This document shows positions 11,279 through 24,407 of a stretch of 64,000 nt of DNA, piece after piece (positions within the stretch are counted from its first letter, which is position 1; every line of letters starts with the position of its first letter). Origin of the DNA: Calliopum simillimum (taxonomy: Eukaryota > Arthropoda > Insecta > Diptera > Lauxaniidae); assembly GCA_951812925.1 (NCBI GenBank), contig OX638372.1, forward strand, positions 8,866,001-8,930,000, given 5' to 3'. Position numbers and translations under genes: made by a program. Below the pieces are notes generated by a model. The model did no database searches. It was not told where the DNA came from and saw only the letters and a list, made by a program, of their open reading frames with translations.

Positions 11279-11547
11279 TTATACCCTACACCCAGCGTAT
11301 ATTCATTTTGTTCTTCCGTTTGTAACGCAGAAAACGAAGCTGGCTAAGTGTCATAATGCAATCAAAATATACAGAAATTCTAGAGCTAGTAAGTACAAGC
11401 TCTAAACAAAAAATAGGTCAATTCGGAAAAAAAGAAATAGTGGAAGCTGTGGCGAAGCACCTCCGATACAAGAAAAATTTTCAAAATACTGCAGTGTGGG
11501 GTATTTCCTTAATTTTTAGCCTCGCTAAAGGTAACACCCTCACTACT
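11279..11547 (+). mobile_element. HINE/DINE-1-like repeat, internally deleted (copy 1)
   Basis: Starts TATACCCTACACCCAGCG and 'ccgtttgtaacgcag'. It ends with the inverse word 'tgcagtgtgggg', then a hairpin TTTAGC-ctc-GCTAAA and 'aacaccctcactactt'. The central part present in copies 13853-14632 and 26383-27235 is missing. The 64-codon frame across it is incidental. Confidence 0.75.
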
Positions 11548-11549
11548 TA

Positions 11550-13560
11550 ATTTTTTTTTCGGAACAGTATAGTATTTTGTCGCAAATATAGTACATATTT
11601 TGGAAAAGAAGTAAAACTCTTGTCTGCTTTTCCTAGATCATTAGGACGATCTTTAAAGTTATGGAAGTGCGGCTAACAAAAGTCTTTCGAGCATATCTGT
11701 TCAGATCTCTCCTCTATATATATTTCCTTTGATACAACTTAAGCTCGATGTTTGCCAAGTTTCGCAAACTATTTCAAGGAGCTTTCTTCAAATTTAAAGA
11801 TGTTGCTTTTGAATAACGTGGAAAATAAATATTTTAATATGTATGCACTTTAATTAGACTTTTAAACAAAACCTCAGTTTGAGTAAAATATTTTTTAAGC
11901 AATAAGTGCTCGTACATAAAAATATGCTTGCAATAAATCTCTTTTGCACCTCCACGGCATTTGACAAGAGTCTGCCAACGTACATCGCTACAGCTAAAAC
12001 CAGACTGCAGAAAAAAAGTGTCTCGGGAAAAAGTTTTTTTTTCTTATAATTTTTTTTTGTTGCAAAATATATTTTGCTGAATAATTTTTTTTTTTTTTCC
12101 TTTTCCTTTATTTTTTCCCATTGTATTTTTATGGTTGCCGTAGAAATGGACCCGCCTTCTGCCATTACATTCACCTATCGCGTCGACTCAAATGTATTTT
12201 GCTTCGAATTTTGTTTTTTTCTTTTTATTCCTTATGCTGCTTCTTTTGGAATTTTGTTGTTGTTGGCTGGCTTGATGTTTTTGCCATTTCCATCGTCCTT
12301 GGAAATAAAATTTTATTTGCAAACGTAGACGTCCAAAGCAAAGAAAAAAAAGCAGTAGCAAGCAGTAGACGGAGAGGGAAGTCGGTGGTTAGGTAGTTTG
12401 GTAGGAGTTTACCCGACTGCCTGATAACGTAGTAGGGAGCCAAGTGACGCTTCATGGCAATAGCATTTGTTGCTTTGATTTTTCTTCTGTATTCGCTTTT
12501 CATATATATGTATGCACGTACAACAAAGGATGCGCCATGCCAGTTACCAGCCACATCACCATTGCATTCAGCTGTAGCTTAAGCCCTTACAGCATACATA
12601 TACACATGCACACATACAAAACCATGTCCTGTGTGCAGCAATAATGATGCGAATAAGCACAGAATGCAATAAACTTTGTAGGATGTCCTGTCCTGTGCAC
12701 TGACTTGAATTTATTTACGAGCATTTCAGTTGCTGCTTGAGCTTACTGGTTATTGCATTTGTATGAACTTTAAGGTGGATCTTATTGAAAATATTTAGGA
12801 ATTGAATATTTGCTCATTCTTACGCCAACTTAACTAAATTCTGTTTCAAACATACTCATATTATAATATAAATTAGTTACTAATTTGTTGTTTTGGTCCA
12901 AAGTTTTAAGTCAGATTTAAAGCGTCAAAATGTTAAAATAAGTACTATCTACCCTAATCCAATAGCATATGTACCTATGTGAAACATTAAAGGAAATGGT
13001 TATGCCTCGCAGGAACTTAGCAGTATGAGAGTGACTGAGTATAGTTCAAGGACTAGTACGGTACGGTAATCGACGTTATTGCACTTGCTGGTACTTAAAT
13101 ATACGATGCTGTGCACTGTACCTAATGTCAGAGAAATTCACGGGTTAAGCACGGAAATGCATTTTTGTTTTGACATAAAAAGAGCAAAGAAAATAAGTAC
13201 ATAATTTTGCATAAAACAGTACACTTACCAGAGAAATTCCGAAAAAACCGTCTTCAAGATAAGTTAGTGATTCTCCGAAAAATGTACCACCCAATGTCCC
13301 GGGGCTCAAAACCATGTTTAGATTTAGAATTTTATATTTTAACTATTTAATACAGATACTTAACAAGAGTTTCTATACGACTTGCTTAGGAAAAAAAGAA
13401 TTCTAAATATTTTACAATGAAATTATAACATAAAGCGTTAAAAAGTCATTCTCCCTGCAGTCAGCTCCTTAGTGCACTTAATATGCCCGTTTCGTATATT
13501 ATGTTATTTTGTAAAAAAAAAAAATTATATAACATCGTTTGTTTACAGAGTATATATTTA
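11550..13560. other. No gene seen; single-copy-like sequence
   Basis: Several overlapping short frames on both strands between 11854 and 12644 lack domains and contradict each other. 12120-12700 has the base composition of ordinary fly intergenic DNA. Confidence 0.5.
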
Positions 13561-13565
13561 GCATA

Positions 13566-15299
13566 AGGTTACGAAGCTTCTAGTAGGTGAAAGGGGATGC
13601 CTAGACTAAAAAAAATTGCAGCTGGGGGGTCTTAAATGCACCCCTGAGGAGTTATAGAGCTAAAACCGATATTTTGACTTGTTTAACAAAGAAAAATTTC
13701 TTGGATCACCCTAACGTTTTGAGAAAAGGTTTCTATCGCAAAGTTTTAGCTAATTATATGAGCTTTCAGATAATGTATATGGTTTATAGGGTTTAAGAAG
13801 ATTTCGCAAAATTCTGGACCTTCAAAGTTGATATTGAAATGTTTTATCTTATTATACCCTACACCCAGGGTATGTATATTCACTTTGTCCTTCCGTTTGT
13901 AACGCAGAGAAGGAGGCGTGGCAGATATAGAAAAGTATATATATTCTTGATCAGCGTCACCTCCTGAGTCGATATAGCCATGTCCGTCTGTCTGGCTGGC
14001 TGGGTGGCTGGGTGGCTGGCTGTGTGTTGAAATACACTTTTTGGGAAAACTGAGCAAGATAATTCAATGAAATTTGGTACACTGCCTCCGTCGCCAAAGC
14101 TAGCTCGGGGGATTGAAAATGAGCAAAATCGGTCAACAGACACGCCTACCGCCCATACAAAAATTATATTCAAAATGCAATTTTAGGAGTATTTTTCACG
14201 ACAATGCAACCACAATACACATTAGTACTACAAATTGTAAGCGCAAGCTCTGATAAAAATCTGAGCGAATTTGGACAAGAGGGCGTGGCACCTCCCATAC
14301 AAGCAAAAGCTTCAAAACGCTATACTGAAAGCGTTTTTTTGAGATATTCGAACCAACTTCGACTCAGACACTAAAAATTATAAATGAAAGCTCTCAGCAA
14401 AAATTGGTTGAAATCGTACAAGGGGGCGTGGCACCTCCCATATAAGCAAAAGTTTCAAAATGCTATACTGAAATTTCACTCTGACACTAAAAACTATAAA
14501 TGCAAGCTCTGAACAAAAACTGGGTGTACTCGGACAAGAGGGCGTGGCACCTCTCATATAAGCAAAATTTTCAAAATACTGCAGTGTAGGGTATTTATTT
14601 TTTGGCCAGGCCAAAATTTACACCCTTACTAGTTTTTTGATTTTAGCGGCCATTTTAGTATGAAAAAGGTCCCATTAAAATATCCTTCTATAATTTTTTT
14701 TTAAATTTTTGCTAATTTTCCTATAATTAGGTAGCACAGTTATTATACGAAATTTTGTAATTTAAGATCGGAATAAAATACTTTTATATGTAGCACTCGG
14801 GTTACTCGCATGCGTTGCGCTGCCCTTTATCTACTCGAGCCTTTAAACGTATTTTTCTTGAAAAGTATTTTTTTCTGACCTTAAACTAACAAACTGGTAA
14901 GACAAGTGTGTTATCAAATTAAAGGAAATTTAACAAAAATTTCAAAAAAACTCATAAAAGGATATATAAATAGGACCTTTTTCATACTAAAATGGCCGCC
15001 AAAGTCACAAAATAGGAACAAAAAATAATATATCAATTTTAAGGATCCACAACTTTGCAAAATCCTTTTAAACTTTAGAAGCCATATACATTATCTAAAA
15101 GCTCATACAACAAACTAGAACTTTTTTTAGGAATGTTTTTTCTAGTACGTTAGGGTGATCTAAAAAATTTATTTTTCTAAAAAAAGTCAGAAAATTAGTT
15201 TCAACACTATAACTCTCCAGAGGTTCATTTAAGACCCCCCAGGTGCAATTTTTTGTTAGTATAGGCCTCCTCTATCACCTACTAGAAGTTTTGTAACCT
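13566..15299. mobile_element. Foldback (long inverted repeat) element interrupted by a HINE-like copy
   Basis: The left arm 13566-13850 starts 'aaggttac', then 'cttctagtaggtga', and is mirrored at the right end (15030-15299, ending 'gtaacct'). Inner arms continue as 'gcggccattttagtatgaaaaaggtcc' at about 14647 and its inverse at about 14970-15000. Removing 13853-14632 makes the left arm continuous with the right arm, so the HINE-like repeat inserted later. No coding sequence. Confidence 0.85.
13853..14632 (+). mobile_element. HINE/DINE-1-like repeat (copy 2, near complete)
   Basis: The 5' end TATACCCTACACCCAGGGTATG can fold on itself and is mirrored near the 3' end by TGTAGGGTAT (subterminal inverted repeats). 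Next come 'ccgtttgtaacgcagagaagg', 'gatcagcgtcacctcctgag', 'gtcgatatagccatgtccg' and a GGCT tract (13995-14024). There are then three ~116-143-bp internal repeats with GGCGTGGCACCTCCCATA (CGTGGC at 14284, 14427 and 14543). Near the 3' end a hairpin TTTGGCC-a-GGCCAAA sits 13 nt before a terminal CTAG. This fits a non-autonomous Helitron-type element; the exact family is inferred. Confidence 0.8.
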
Positions 15300-15305
15300 G
15301 TGTGC

Positions 15306-17000
15306 GCTACATCCTACATATATTTCAGTTAAATAACTGAATAACAATATTGTTTTTCTGTGTTAACTCTTCGAAAAAAATGTATTTACATTGAATTGAC
15401 ATGTACTTTCATAGAAATTGGTCCCTCCTTCTAGACTATCTTCACTCAGTTTATATTATTCTAACTGTAAGTTTATTAGATATTGAGTAAAAAGAGAACT
15501 GAAAGTGAAGAGAAAGAGGAGAGAGACTCAGTTCTTTTTCAGCTCAGTCAGTTCTGGTTTTTCGATATTGAGTGTTAGTGCGTTTTTTTTTTTAGTTTAA
15601 AAATTTTGTAAAGAACGGAAGTGTGTGTCATTCTCCCTGGAAAATTTTCTTTTTAAATAAGTATTCATTGTTTTAATCTTTATATAATAAAATCAATTAA
15701 CAATTGGAGTGGTTATCCACCAGTTTAAACTTTTTTAAAATAATTACTATTTTCATTATTATTACTTCAATAATTTCATATATAAAATGCTTTAAATTTT
15801 TTCTCTTGCAATTGCTTCCCAATCAAATATTCGTAGTAAGAAATAGCAAGGACCACAAAATATTTTATAAAAATTATAAATTTTTTACATAAAATTTCTT
15901 GCTTTGTCTTTGAAGAAAACCAAAAAGTGAACAATAAATAATCAAAAATTTGCCCAAAAGCTACAAAATTCTAATTTTAAAGAAATTTTCTTTGCTACCA
16001 CCAACAATTAAAATTTTATATCAAAAGAAAAGGTCAAGTCAACGTTGAAATTTCATTTACTATCAAAAGCCCTGCAGACAAACATTCGACCAATTTTGAC
16101 TGGCTGGCTGGTTGGCATCTTAACCCTCATGCATTTGGCAAATCTTAAATCCTTTCAGTCAGGGCACTTCCTTTTTAACTGGATTTTCTTATACTCTGCC
16201 TATTCTTTTGTGTTTAGCTTTGTTTTTAGCAGCAGCAGGATTTCCTGTGCGCAGCATATCCGCAAATGAATTAAATTTCAGTTTTTATTATTTTATTAAC
16301 AAACATTTTGTCTTATGACGGACGATGAGAATGATGAAAAACACCAAAACTAACACTAAAACTGGCGTAGCTGCCGGGTGGAGTGCAAATGGCTAAAATG
16401 GCAAGAAAAGCAAAAATCTATAATGTGGGCTTTTTTAAAAGTTCGCCTTAGAACACTGAAAAAAAAATTTCTTTATGTCAACTAAATTTATTTTGTTGAA
16501 TATTTAAAACAAACTTTTGAACAATTAACGAATTTGCGTTAACATCAGTGATTGATTCAGGGCTAAAGCCCACAAGGATGTCTTGAGTTTGTATTGCAAT
16601 TCGTTTTAAATTCGTCTCTTGAATTTATCTTAAATTCGTCTTGAACTTGTCTTTAATTTGTATTTGATTTGTCAGAAGTGATTTTAAATCTGTTTTAAAT
16701 TTATATTAGAATAGCATTTCCTATTTTGCGTTGCCAGTACCAAATTTTGAATCTATACAATACATGTATGCTCACTGTGCGCAGAGTAGCCAACCAAACC
16801 ACTCGATAGCTTCAAACCTTCAGTTACAAGAATTCAACTCAACACAGTAATTTCTGTTGAAATTAGTTGTGCTTTGAGTTGGCAACAATTTAGTATCGAG
16901 CGCTCGATCGATTCATACCGTTCGAACGCTAGATCTGCTCGAAATACTGATCGAACCGCGATTTCTGTTGGAATTGCTTGAACTGAGTTCGTTGCATAAA
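15306..17000. other. No gene seen
   Basis: AT-rich. 16595-16690 has a degenerate ~12-bp repeat (ttgaattcgtct-like). The 62- and 74-codon frames at 15704 and 16045 show hydrophobic residues from AT-rich codons and no family. Confidence 0.45.
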
Positions 17001-17014
17001 ATAATTTTTAGTTT

Positions 17015-17420
17015 TTGGTTCCGACATCCAAGGTGGGACCCTTTGGTGAAAAAATTTTTTTTCGGTAAAATGACGCAAAAGGCCATGAAATGCGTAGAAA
17101 ACATGAAAAAAACGAAACTAACATTTTTTAAAAATTTTTGGTTCCGACATCCTAGGGGTGAAAAAAAATGTTTCCTAAAATGACGGAAACAGTCATGAAA
17201 CGCGTAGAAAACGCGTAGAAAACGCGAAAAAAACACGAAAAAACACGAAAACAAATTTTTTTCAAAATTTTTGATTCTTACATCCAAGACGAGATCTTCG
17301 GGTCAAAAAAAATTTTTAACTAAAATGTCGGAAAAAGTCAAGAAACGCGTAGAAAACACGAAAAAACCATTTTTTTAAAAAATTTTGATTCCGACATATG
17401 ACGGGACCCCTTGGGTGAAA
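17015..17420. repeat. Four tandem ~116-129-bp units
   Basis: 'ttccgacatcc' recurs at about 17020, 17143, 17272 (as ttcttacatcc) and 17388. Each is followed by a 'gggtgaaaa' stretch, a 'taaaatgacgg' stretch and 'catgaaacgcgtagaaaac'. The units are degenerate and non-coding; the open frames seen across them on both strands are repeat-derived. Confidence 0.8.
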
Positions 17421-17574
17421 ATAACCGCGCCGTATCCGAAAACACTTATGACACAGAAACATGGCGTTTGCGAAAACCGATATAAATAAATTTTCACTGT
17501 GATCGGTCCAGCCATTTGGTCTTAAGGAACATACAGACATACAAACATTCGCTTTTATATAGGTAAATACATAT

Positions 17575-17834
17575 ATACCGCCCCTGTAAAAGTGAAAAGC
17601 ACTAAGTCAGTTTTTTATAGTTTTAAGTTATTTGGTATGTCTGGTCCAAAATATTATAGTCTTTTGTTTGATAAGGCCCATTTAGCCATATATCTGTTAA
17701 AAAGTCGATATTTCCATCATAAAAGTAAAAACAAAATAACGATTTCTATACAAAAATACTTAATTTTTTCAATATCAAATATCTCAAAACTTGAAAAAAT
17801 GTCTGAGTACTTTTTAATTGTATTCGTCCCTATA
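17575..17834. mobile_element. MITE, copy 2 of the family at 7380-7610 (inverted)
   Basis: The ends 'gtgaaaagcactaagtcagttttt' and its inverse near 17790-17820 match the 7380 copy. The interior ('cccatttagccatatatctgttaaaaag', 'aaaagtaaaaacaaaat') is the reverse complement of that copy's interior. Confidence 0.75.
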
Positions 17835-19085
17835 CTACAAGTATTTCAAAATCTGTCCATACCTTGTCTGATATTAGTGTCTTGAATTTTTCAAAAATTT
17901 GTCTTTAATTATTTTAAATTTATTCTCAAAATTTTCACAGTGCCTGAAAGTATCCTTCCAAAAAAAAAGGATTGAGAATTGTGTAGCATGAGTTGCGTCT
18001 TCCTTTAAAGTGGAATGTAATGTAAATTTTTAATAAGCATTTTTGCTAATGGCAATTTATACCATCAACAACAACAACAACAACAAAAGGCAAATTGCCT
18101 TTCACTAAAATGACGCTGTGTGTTGGGATATACTTAAAACACCACTTCTCATATAACGCTTAACTCCTTTGAAACATCGCAAAAAAAAAAAAATGTATTG
18201 AATGAAATTTCATGTAACGAATAAATTGAAAAAAATTATTCAACTTGAAGAAGATGGATAAGGAAGTGCCAAGTAATATAGCAAAAACAGCAACAACAAT
18301 GCTGATAATAAGCAAAACAGCATTTTCAAGTAAAAAGCGCTTCAGGCACCGACCGCTTCGAATCAGCGTGCAATTTCTGCTTCAACGCCATCATTTAATG
18401 ACAGGAATTTCCTCATCAATATTTTTTTTTTCGTCATCGGCTGTGTATATTCTGCCACTGCCGTTAATATAAAATGATTTTGTGGAAATTTTTCCAATTA
18501 ACATGCAAACTCATTTTGTTGGAGATAAGGGCTAAAGAAAAAACTTAAGTTTAAGAGGCTTTAAAAATTACGTTTAGTTTAATATTCTCCTTTAATTGAT
18601 ATCAACTAAAAAAAAAAAATTTGTTACGGAATTTAGTTTTCGATCACCGGATTATGTCAGAAAATTTTTTATACCTTTCCACTTAGAACACCTAACCCTT
18701 ACAGCGTGGTATTTAGATAAAAGGTGATTTTTTCTACTTCAAAAGATCTTCCCTTATACAATTTTTGCCATCTGTTGAAATTTTCACGATATTTCTCACA
18801 AGATATTTCAAGTCGCATATTTTCGTACTGTGCTCATGCGATAACCTACTGGGATTATTCTTGGTCTTGTTGTGCTGCTTAGAGAAAAAGATTTCTCATT
18901 ATGCTTCCTTTCTGCAGGAAAATTGCTACCGCCAGTATTTCAGTATTTCTCCTTGCGTATTTTCTGCTATATTACATCGCCACCACAAATACAAAACTAA
19001 TATTTGTTTAGTTAGTACTAGCCATCAAAGGGTAGCTGCTGACGATCTGACGGTTATTTCAGAAGTTACAGTGGTTTTAGTGACA
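17835..19085. other. No gene seen
   Basis: Contains a (caa)n tract at about 18066-18085. The 123-codon frame at 18765-19136 runs into a HINE-like fragment and has no recognisable domain. Confidence 0.45.
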
Positions 19086-19088
19086 CAA

Positions 19089-19130
19089 CTTTTTATACAC
19101 TACACCCAAGGTATATTCACTTCATCATTC
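19089..19130 (+). repeat. HINE-like 5'-end fragment
   Basis: 'tttatacactacacccaaggtatattcact' matches the 5' end of the copies at 13853 and 26383; nothing after it matches. Confidence 0.6.
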
Positions 19131-19235
19131 AACTAGCTGTTTTACCTGGCGTTGCAGGGATTTTAATAAAAAGCCAGATTGCACTAAAAAGCTAATAACG
19201 AAAACTTTTTTTTATTTTTTAAAACAATGTGCCAC

Positions 19236-20620
19236 TAACAGATGCTCCGATATAATTATTTTATCGGTAAAATTCCAAAAGTTTCGCAAAAAATTAAAAT
19301 ATACATTGAAGAAATCGGTGAGAGTCCAAGTTTATGGAAAAACGTCCAAAATATCGGTAAATGTCCAAAATCACCGAAGAAATCGGGAAAAGCCCAAATG
19401 TATCGAAAAACATCTAAAATATCCGCAAAAGTCTAAAAGTATAGAAGAACATCTAAAGTATAGGTGAAAGTCCAAATATAACGAAAAACATCCAAAATAT
19501 CGGTAAAAGACCAAAAATTTCGAAAAATATTGAAAAACATCTAAAATATCGCTACATGTCCAAAAATGTCGAAAAACATCCTAAAATCGGTAAAAGTCCA
19601 AAAGTATTGGAAAAAATCAAAGAAATAAATATAATAATACTTGATTGTTATTATTATGAATAAGTGGCATTTTAAAGACTAAGTCTTCTATGCGAACGAT
19701 TCAAATCAATAAATACTATACATAAAAAAATCAGTAAAATGCCAAATAAAGCGAAAAAGATCCAATATATCGAAAAAGGTCCAAAAGTTTCGAAAAACAT
19801 TGAAACATATCGAAGAAATCGGATAAAGTTTATCAAAAAACATCCTGTATATCAGTAACAGTTCAAATACATAATTAGAAAAACATCCAATACATAGGTA
19901 TATCGAAAGAAGTTGAAAAGTTTCGAAAAAAAGTGAAATAAAAAAAAAAATTTCGTAAAACGTACAAAATATCGGTAAAAGTCCAAAAATGTCGAAAAAC
20001 ATCCTATATATCGGTAAAAGCCCAAAATTATTGGAAAACATTGAAGAAATTGGTGAAAGTCCAAATTCATACATATATCAGAAAATATTCAATATATCGA
20101 AAAGGGTCCAAAGTTTCGGAAAATATTGAAAGACAACGAAAAACTCGGTAAAGTCCAAGTTTATAGAAAAACATCCAAAATATCGGTTAAAGTCCAAAAA
20201 TGTCGAAAAACATCCTATATATTGGTAAAAGTCCGAAAGTTTTGAAAAATATTGAAACACATCGAAGAAATCGGCAAAAGTCTAAGTTTATCGAAAAACA
20301 TCCAAAATATTTTTAAAATTACAAAAAAGAAATCGAAAAACATCCTATATATCGGTAAAAGCCCAAAAACTTTGAAATATATTGAAACTCATTGAAGAAA
20401 TCGGTAGAAGTCTAAAAACAAAACATCCAATATATTGAAACAAAATCAAAAGTTTCGAAAAATAGTGAAATACGTTCATCGAAGAAATCGGTCAAAGTCC
20501 AAGTGTATCGAAAAACATCCAAAAAATCGAAAAAAGTCAAAAAGAATTGAAAAATATTCAAAAATATTGAACAATATGTAAAACATCGTTAATAGTCCAA
20601 AAATATGGAAAATATTGAGT
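19236..20620. repeat. Degenerate satellite-like tandem array, ~37-bp unit
   Basis: Dozens of units of the form 'tcgaaaaacatccaaaatat', 'cggtaaaagtccaaaagt', mixed with 'ttgaaacatatcgaagaaatcgg'. Units are diverged and vary in length, with ~90-bp groups visible. An AT-only patch at 19630-19735 splits it. Similar words recur at 46290-46480 and 47700-47770. All frames over it are repeat-derived. Confidence 0.8.
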
Positions 20621-20984
20621 TGGCATCACTGACGAAATCACTCTCATTTTTGTTCTCATCAACAACACAACATCAAGAACAAAAAAAAACAATATATGAA
20701 AGAGACGGAAAAGACAACAACAACACATAACTTATGGCGCAGCAAGCTATAGCGACTGAAATGCAAACGATCATTTTTATGCAAGCATTGAATTTTTTTT
20801 TTTCAACAACTTGATACTAAAAAAACAGGTTTATCTTCTAAAAACCACAAAAATAAGTAAACAATCCTGTTCCTTACCACACGTAGAACGTTTTCAAAAA
20901 GAAATTATTAAAATCGGCTCGGTATATTTTGCACCAAATCGTTACATAGGGTTTTCATATAAGCAATTTTTTAAAAATAGTATA

Positions 20985-21330
20985 GATTAGTAACGCAAAG
21001 AAGGAAACGTGACAGGTACGGAAAAGTATATATGTGACCTGGTCTATGATTCGCATAGAATTGACCTTTAATAGCTGTGTTCCAGCTGTTTTCTCGAAAA
21101 CTTATTCTCGCACGTTAGCCGCCTTTTCATAGACCAGGTCGCATACATTCTTGATAAGCGTCACCTTCTGAGTCGATATAGCCATGTCCGTCTGTCTGCG
21201 TGTGCGTGGAAATATTTTTCACGAGAAAACTAACCAAAATAATACAATGAAACTTAGCACAATTGCTTTGTCGTAAAAGTTAACTCGTGGCATTGACATC
21301 GTGATAAAAAATAAATTTAAAATGTAACCT
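20985..21330 (+). mobile_element. HINE-like fragment split by a small MITE
   Basis: 'taacgcaaagaagg', 'gataagcgtcacctt', 'ctgagtcgatatagccatg', 'tccgtctgtctg' and 'aaactaaccaaaataatacaatgaaa' match the 5' third of the 26383 copy. The first ~45 bp and the 3' part are missing. The match is interrupted exactly by 21033-21143. Confidence 0.75.
21033..21143. mobile_element. 111-bp MITE with TA target duplication
   Basis: TIRs TGTGACCTGGTCTATG and TGCGACCTGGTCTATG (one mismatch) flanked by TA at 21031-21032 and 21144-21145. Removing it with one TA restores the 'aagtatatacattcttgat' stretch of the HINE-like repeat, showing a clean insertion. Tc1/mariner-type by target site. Confidence 0.85.
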
Positions 21331-24300
21331 AAATGTGGGGGGGTCAAAATGACCCACTTGTCTTAGAGGGTTAAAATTGTCTACAAAAATATTTCTCGTA
21401 ATATCCTGCATAAGTTCACTGAACACATAATACACCTCAAATGTAAGGATCATATAGTTAAATTCATCGATTTAACACAAGAATGCGCTATTTTTGTATT
21501 TTTCATGTACAGTGGATTAAAAAATTCAAGAATCGATTAAAAAAAAATCTGACGTGCTGGAGAAAAACGACGAGACACGGGTACTTTATTTTAACGCCTA
21601 CTTTAAGAATTTTTTGGATTTTCTCATGTGTTTTACAAAAAGTTTCATATTATCGAACAGTTTATTACAAAAAAACGAAAAAAATAGGGAAAAACGCATT
21701 TTGGTAACTTTTCAATGAATTGTATACAACTTTTGCATTTTCCATCGATTTTTTCAAGTGGTATCTTGTTTTCTTCACAAATATATAGTTTATGATATAA
21801 AAGAAAGAAAAACTATAAAAAAGTTCTTTCTTCTTGTATAAATCTGCAGTTGATTTTTTGTTAATTTTTTCGAAAAAAAAAATGTTTTTTTTAGAAATCA
21901 ATTTATTTCGCCAACCAAAAAGTAAAGTGAATATCATTTGTAGGTAATTTAATTACCTTTAATATAAAATATAATACGTTTGAATACAAACATTGGTTCT
22001 TGAGATATTTGTATTTAAATGGAACTATCTTTTTTTTTTGGTCCGAAAACCGAAAATAACCGATATCTCAAAAACGACACGAAATAAAAAAAAATAATGC
22101 AATTTTCGGAATCAGCAGCCCATTTTACATATGAAATGGATAGTGGCATTCACTGGGAGATTTGGCTGTTGCATAGTGTAATCAGTTATTTGAACGATAT
22201 AATTTTTTGAACTTAATGCCATCAATTTCAAACTATCAAGTAAGCTTTTCGTGAAAACAGAGCCCAATTTTATTTATTTCTAACTATATATCCGTTGGGT
22301 TAGCGATTTTAAAAAAAAGGAAGGGGAAAAAGTTGTTCAGAATAGTCCTAGGAATTTTATATTTTTCCTGTGTGCTACCGATTTTCACCCATCCTGTATA
22401 CGAATTAATTTTTCCACATGAAAACCATAAGTTTATTACGCCAATAACTCTGTCAGTAGCCAAAATAATGTTTTTGGTTCGGTCACTCTAACTAAGACAG
22501 TGCTTATCAATTCTGACTTGCATAATGTAGTCCTAAGTATTGTGAAATGGCCAAAATATACTGGCTCTGCTGCACGAAAGGTCAAAACAATACAATAAAT
22601 TTAATAAAATGTTAAATAAAACTTTCCATACTTGCGTAGTGATATGCGATGAGGAAGAAAAAGAAAGATTTTTTTACAACTTCATAAAAAAGCCTGTTGA
22701 ACATGGCAATAAAAAGAAATGGTAACATAATCATCCATTCTTGTTAGTACAAATACATGTACATGTGCAAATATGTTAACATAAGCAAAATGGGAAAAAA
22801 AGGAAAATGCAAGTTTTTCCAGCAGCATGTATACATATCCTTAGACACAAAAATGAAGTCAGACAGCGTAGAAGAATAAAAATTTAAGGAATTTCTTTTG
22901 ATGAAACGTGCTTGGCATAGACAATTAGAAAAAAATACTCCATATCAGTGAGATATTAAAGTGCGCCGTACGTGTTTGGAACAAAAGTTCTACCTAACTG
23001 TAGCTTGAACCCTGTATCTACTTACTTATTTCAATTGTGAGAAAATGAATTTTGTAGATAAATAATGAACATGCTAATAAAATTAAAGACAAGCTATATA
23101 AATAAATAAAAGAAATAGGAAAAATTTTCCAGTTTTTGCAAATTTACGAGCATATTTCCAGAAATAATCGCTTTGAAGCAAATTAGTACCTATAGTTGAA
23201 AGTATTTATCTTTTGTTTCAGCAGCAACTTCTGCTTCAATCTCGAAAAATACATAGCTTTATTTAAAATCTTATGCGATTTCTTGAGGTTTGCAAAATTT
23301 ATAACTCACCTTTGTCATTCGTGGCGTTATCGCGCTTATCTCAAATGGTATTAATCAAAAAATTTCTGCTATCAGCATGACTACCATCGACTGTTGCGCT
23401 GCATTTGTCAAAAGGAAATCCAACCACTTAACACATTTCCGTACCTTGCCACAGCTGCCCTTTCAGAGCAGGACCTGTAACCCTCCAGCCTATATGCCCC
23501 ACCACGCCCAATGTTTTTGTAATTTAAATTAAATGAATTGGCATATTTTTCATTTCAACTGAGCTCAACACAACACAATACAACAAAACACAAATCTGAG
23601 GAGATTTTCAAACAGAAAAACCTCAAGTGGGCCGCTTAATCTACACCGCTGTGGTTTGGTGCCGTATGATAAAAATCTTGAAAATCCAACTTAAGTGTTT
23701 TGGTAATTTATCTCGCGTTTTGAGGCAATGAACACAAGAAAAATACAAGACACAGTGAACGAAACAGTTAACCCCCCCCCCCCTCACCAGCCATCAACTA
23801 CCGCAGCGCGTAACATTTTCAAATTGAGGCACCCGCTAATCGTCGCGTGGCTTAAACGTCGCTTCATTCATTGTCAGTCAACGGTGCGGCGCGTCGCATC
23901 TCGTTCTGTGATAAATGATGAAAAATGCCAAAAGATTTAAAATTATCAAAGCAACAGTAACAAATAACGACAGGGGAGTTACGAGTTTTAATGGAAGGGA
24001 GGCCGTCAAACCAAAAAAAAACGTACAAAAACTGATGCCATACAAAAAAAAGTCATCGTAATGAATGTGTTATGTTACTGTTTTGTTGATGGTGGTGAAG
24101 CGCCGAAGAATCGCATGTCATGTCATCGAAGGGCTCAACGATTCCATGTTAACAGCTGTGTACGCAAAGCAACAACTCATCAAGTCAAGTCATCAAAACC
24201 AAAAAAAAAAACAAAAAAGTTATATAATGGCAAGTCATTTTAAAAGCCGATATGTAAACGATATGAAAGGATGTGTAACTTCTCTAGATAAATTTTTCTT

Positions 24301-24405
24301 CAAATTTTTCAAAAAAAAAACGGAAATAAGAAAAGTTAAGTCCAAAAAACATAAATTGAGAAAATTTGTCTCACATACTTGTTTTAAAATTCTTCTGAAA
24401 TTATA
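21331..24405. other. No gene seen
   Basis: AT-rich to 23280; 23280-24260 is less AT-rich and looks like single-copy fly non-coding DNA. It includes a 12-C run at about 23771. Short frames at 23728-23940 and 24061-24433 lack any family resemblance and overlap in conflicting frames. Confidence 0.45.
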
Positions 24406-24407
24406 TT

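Noticed and set aside
18765..19136. 123-codon frame
   Set aside because: Runs into a HINE-like fragment and has no recognisable family.
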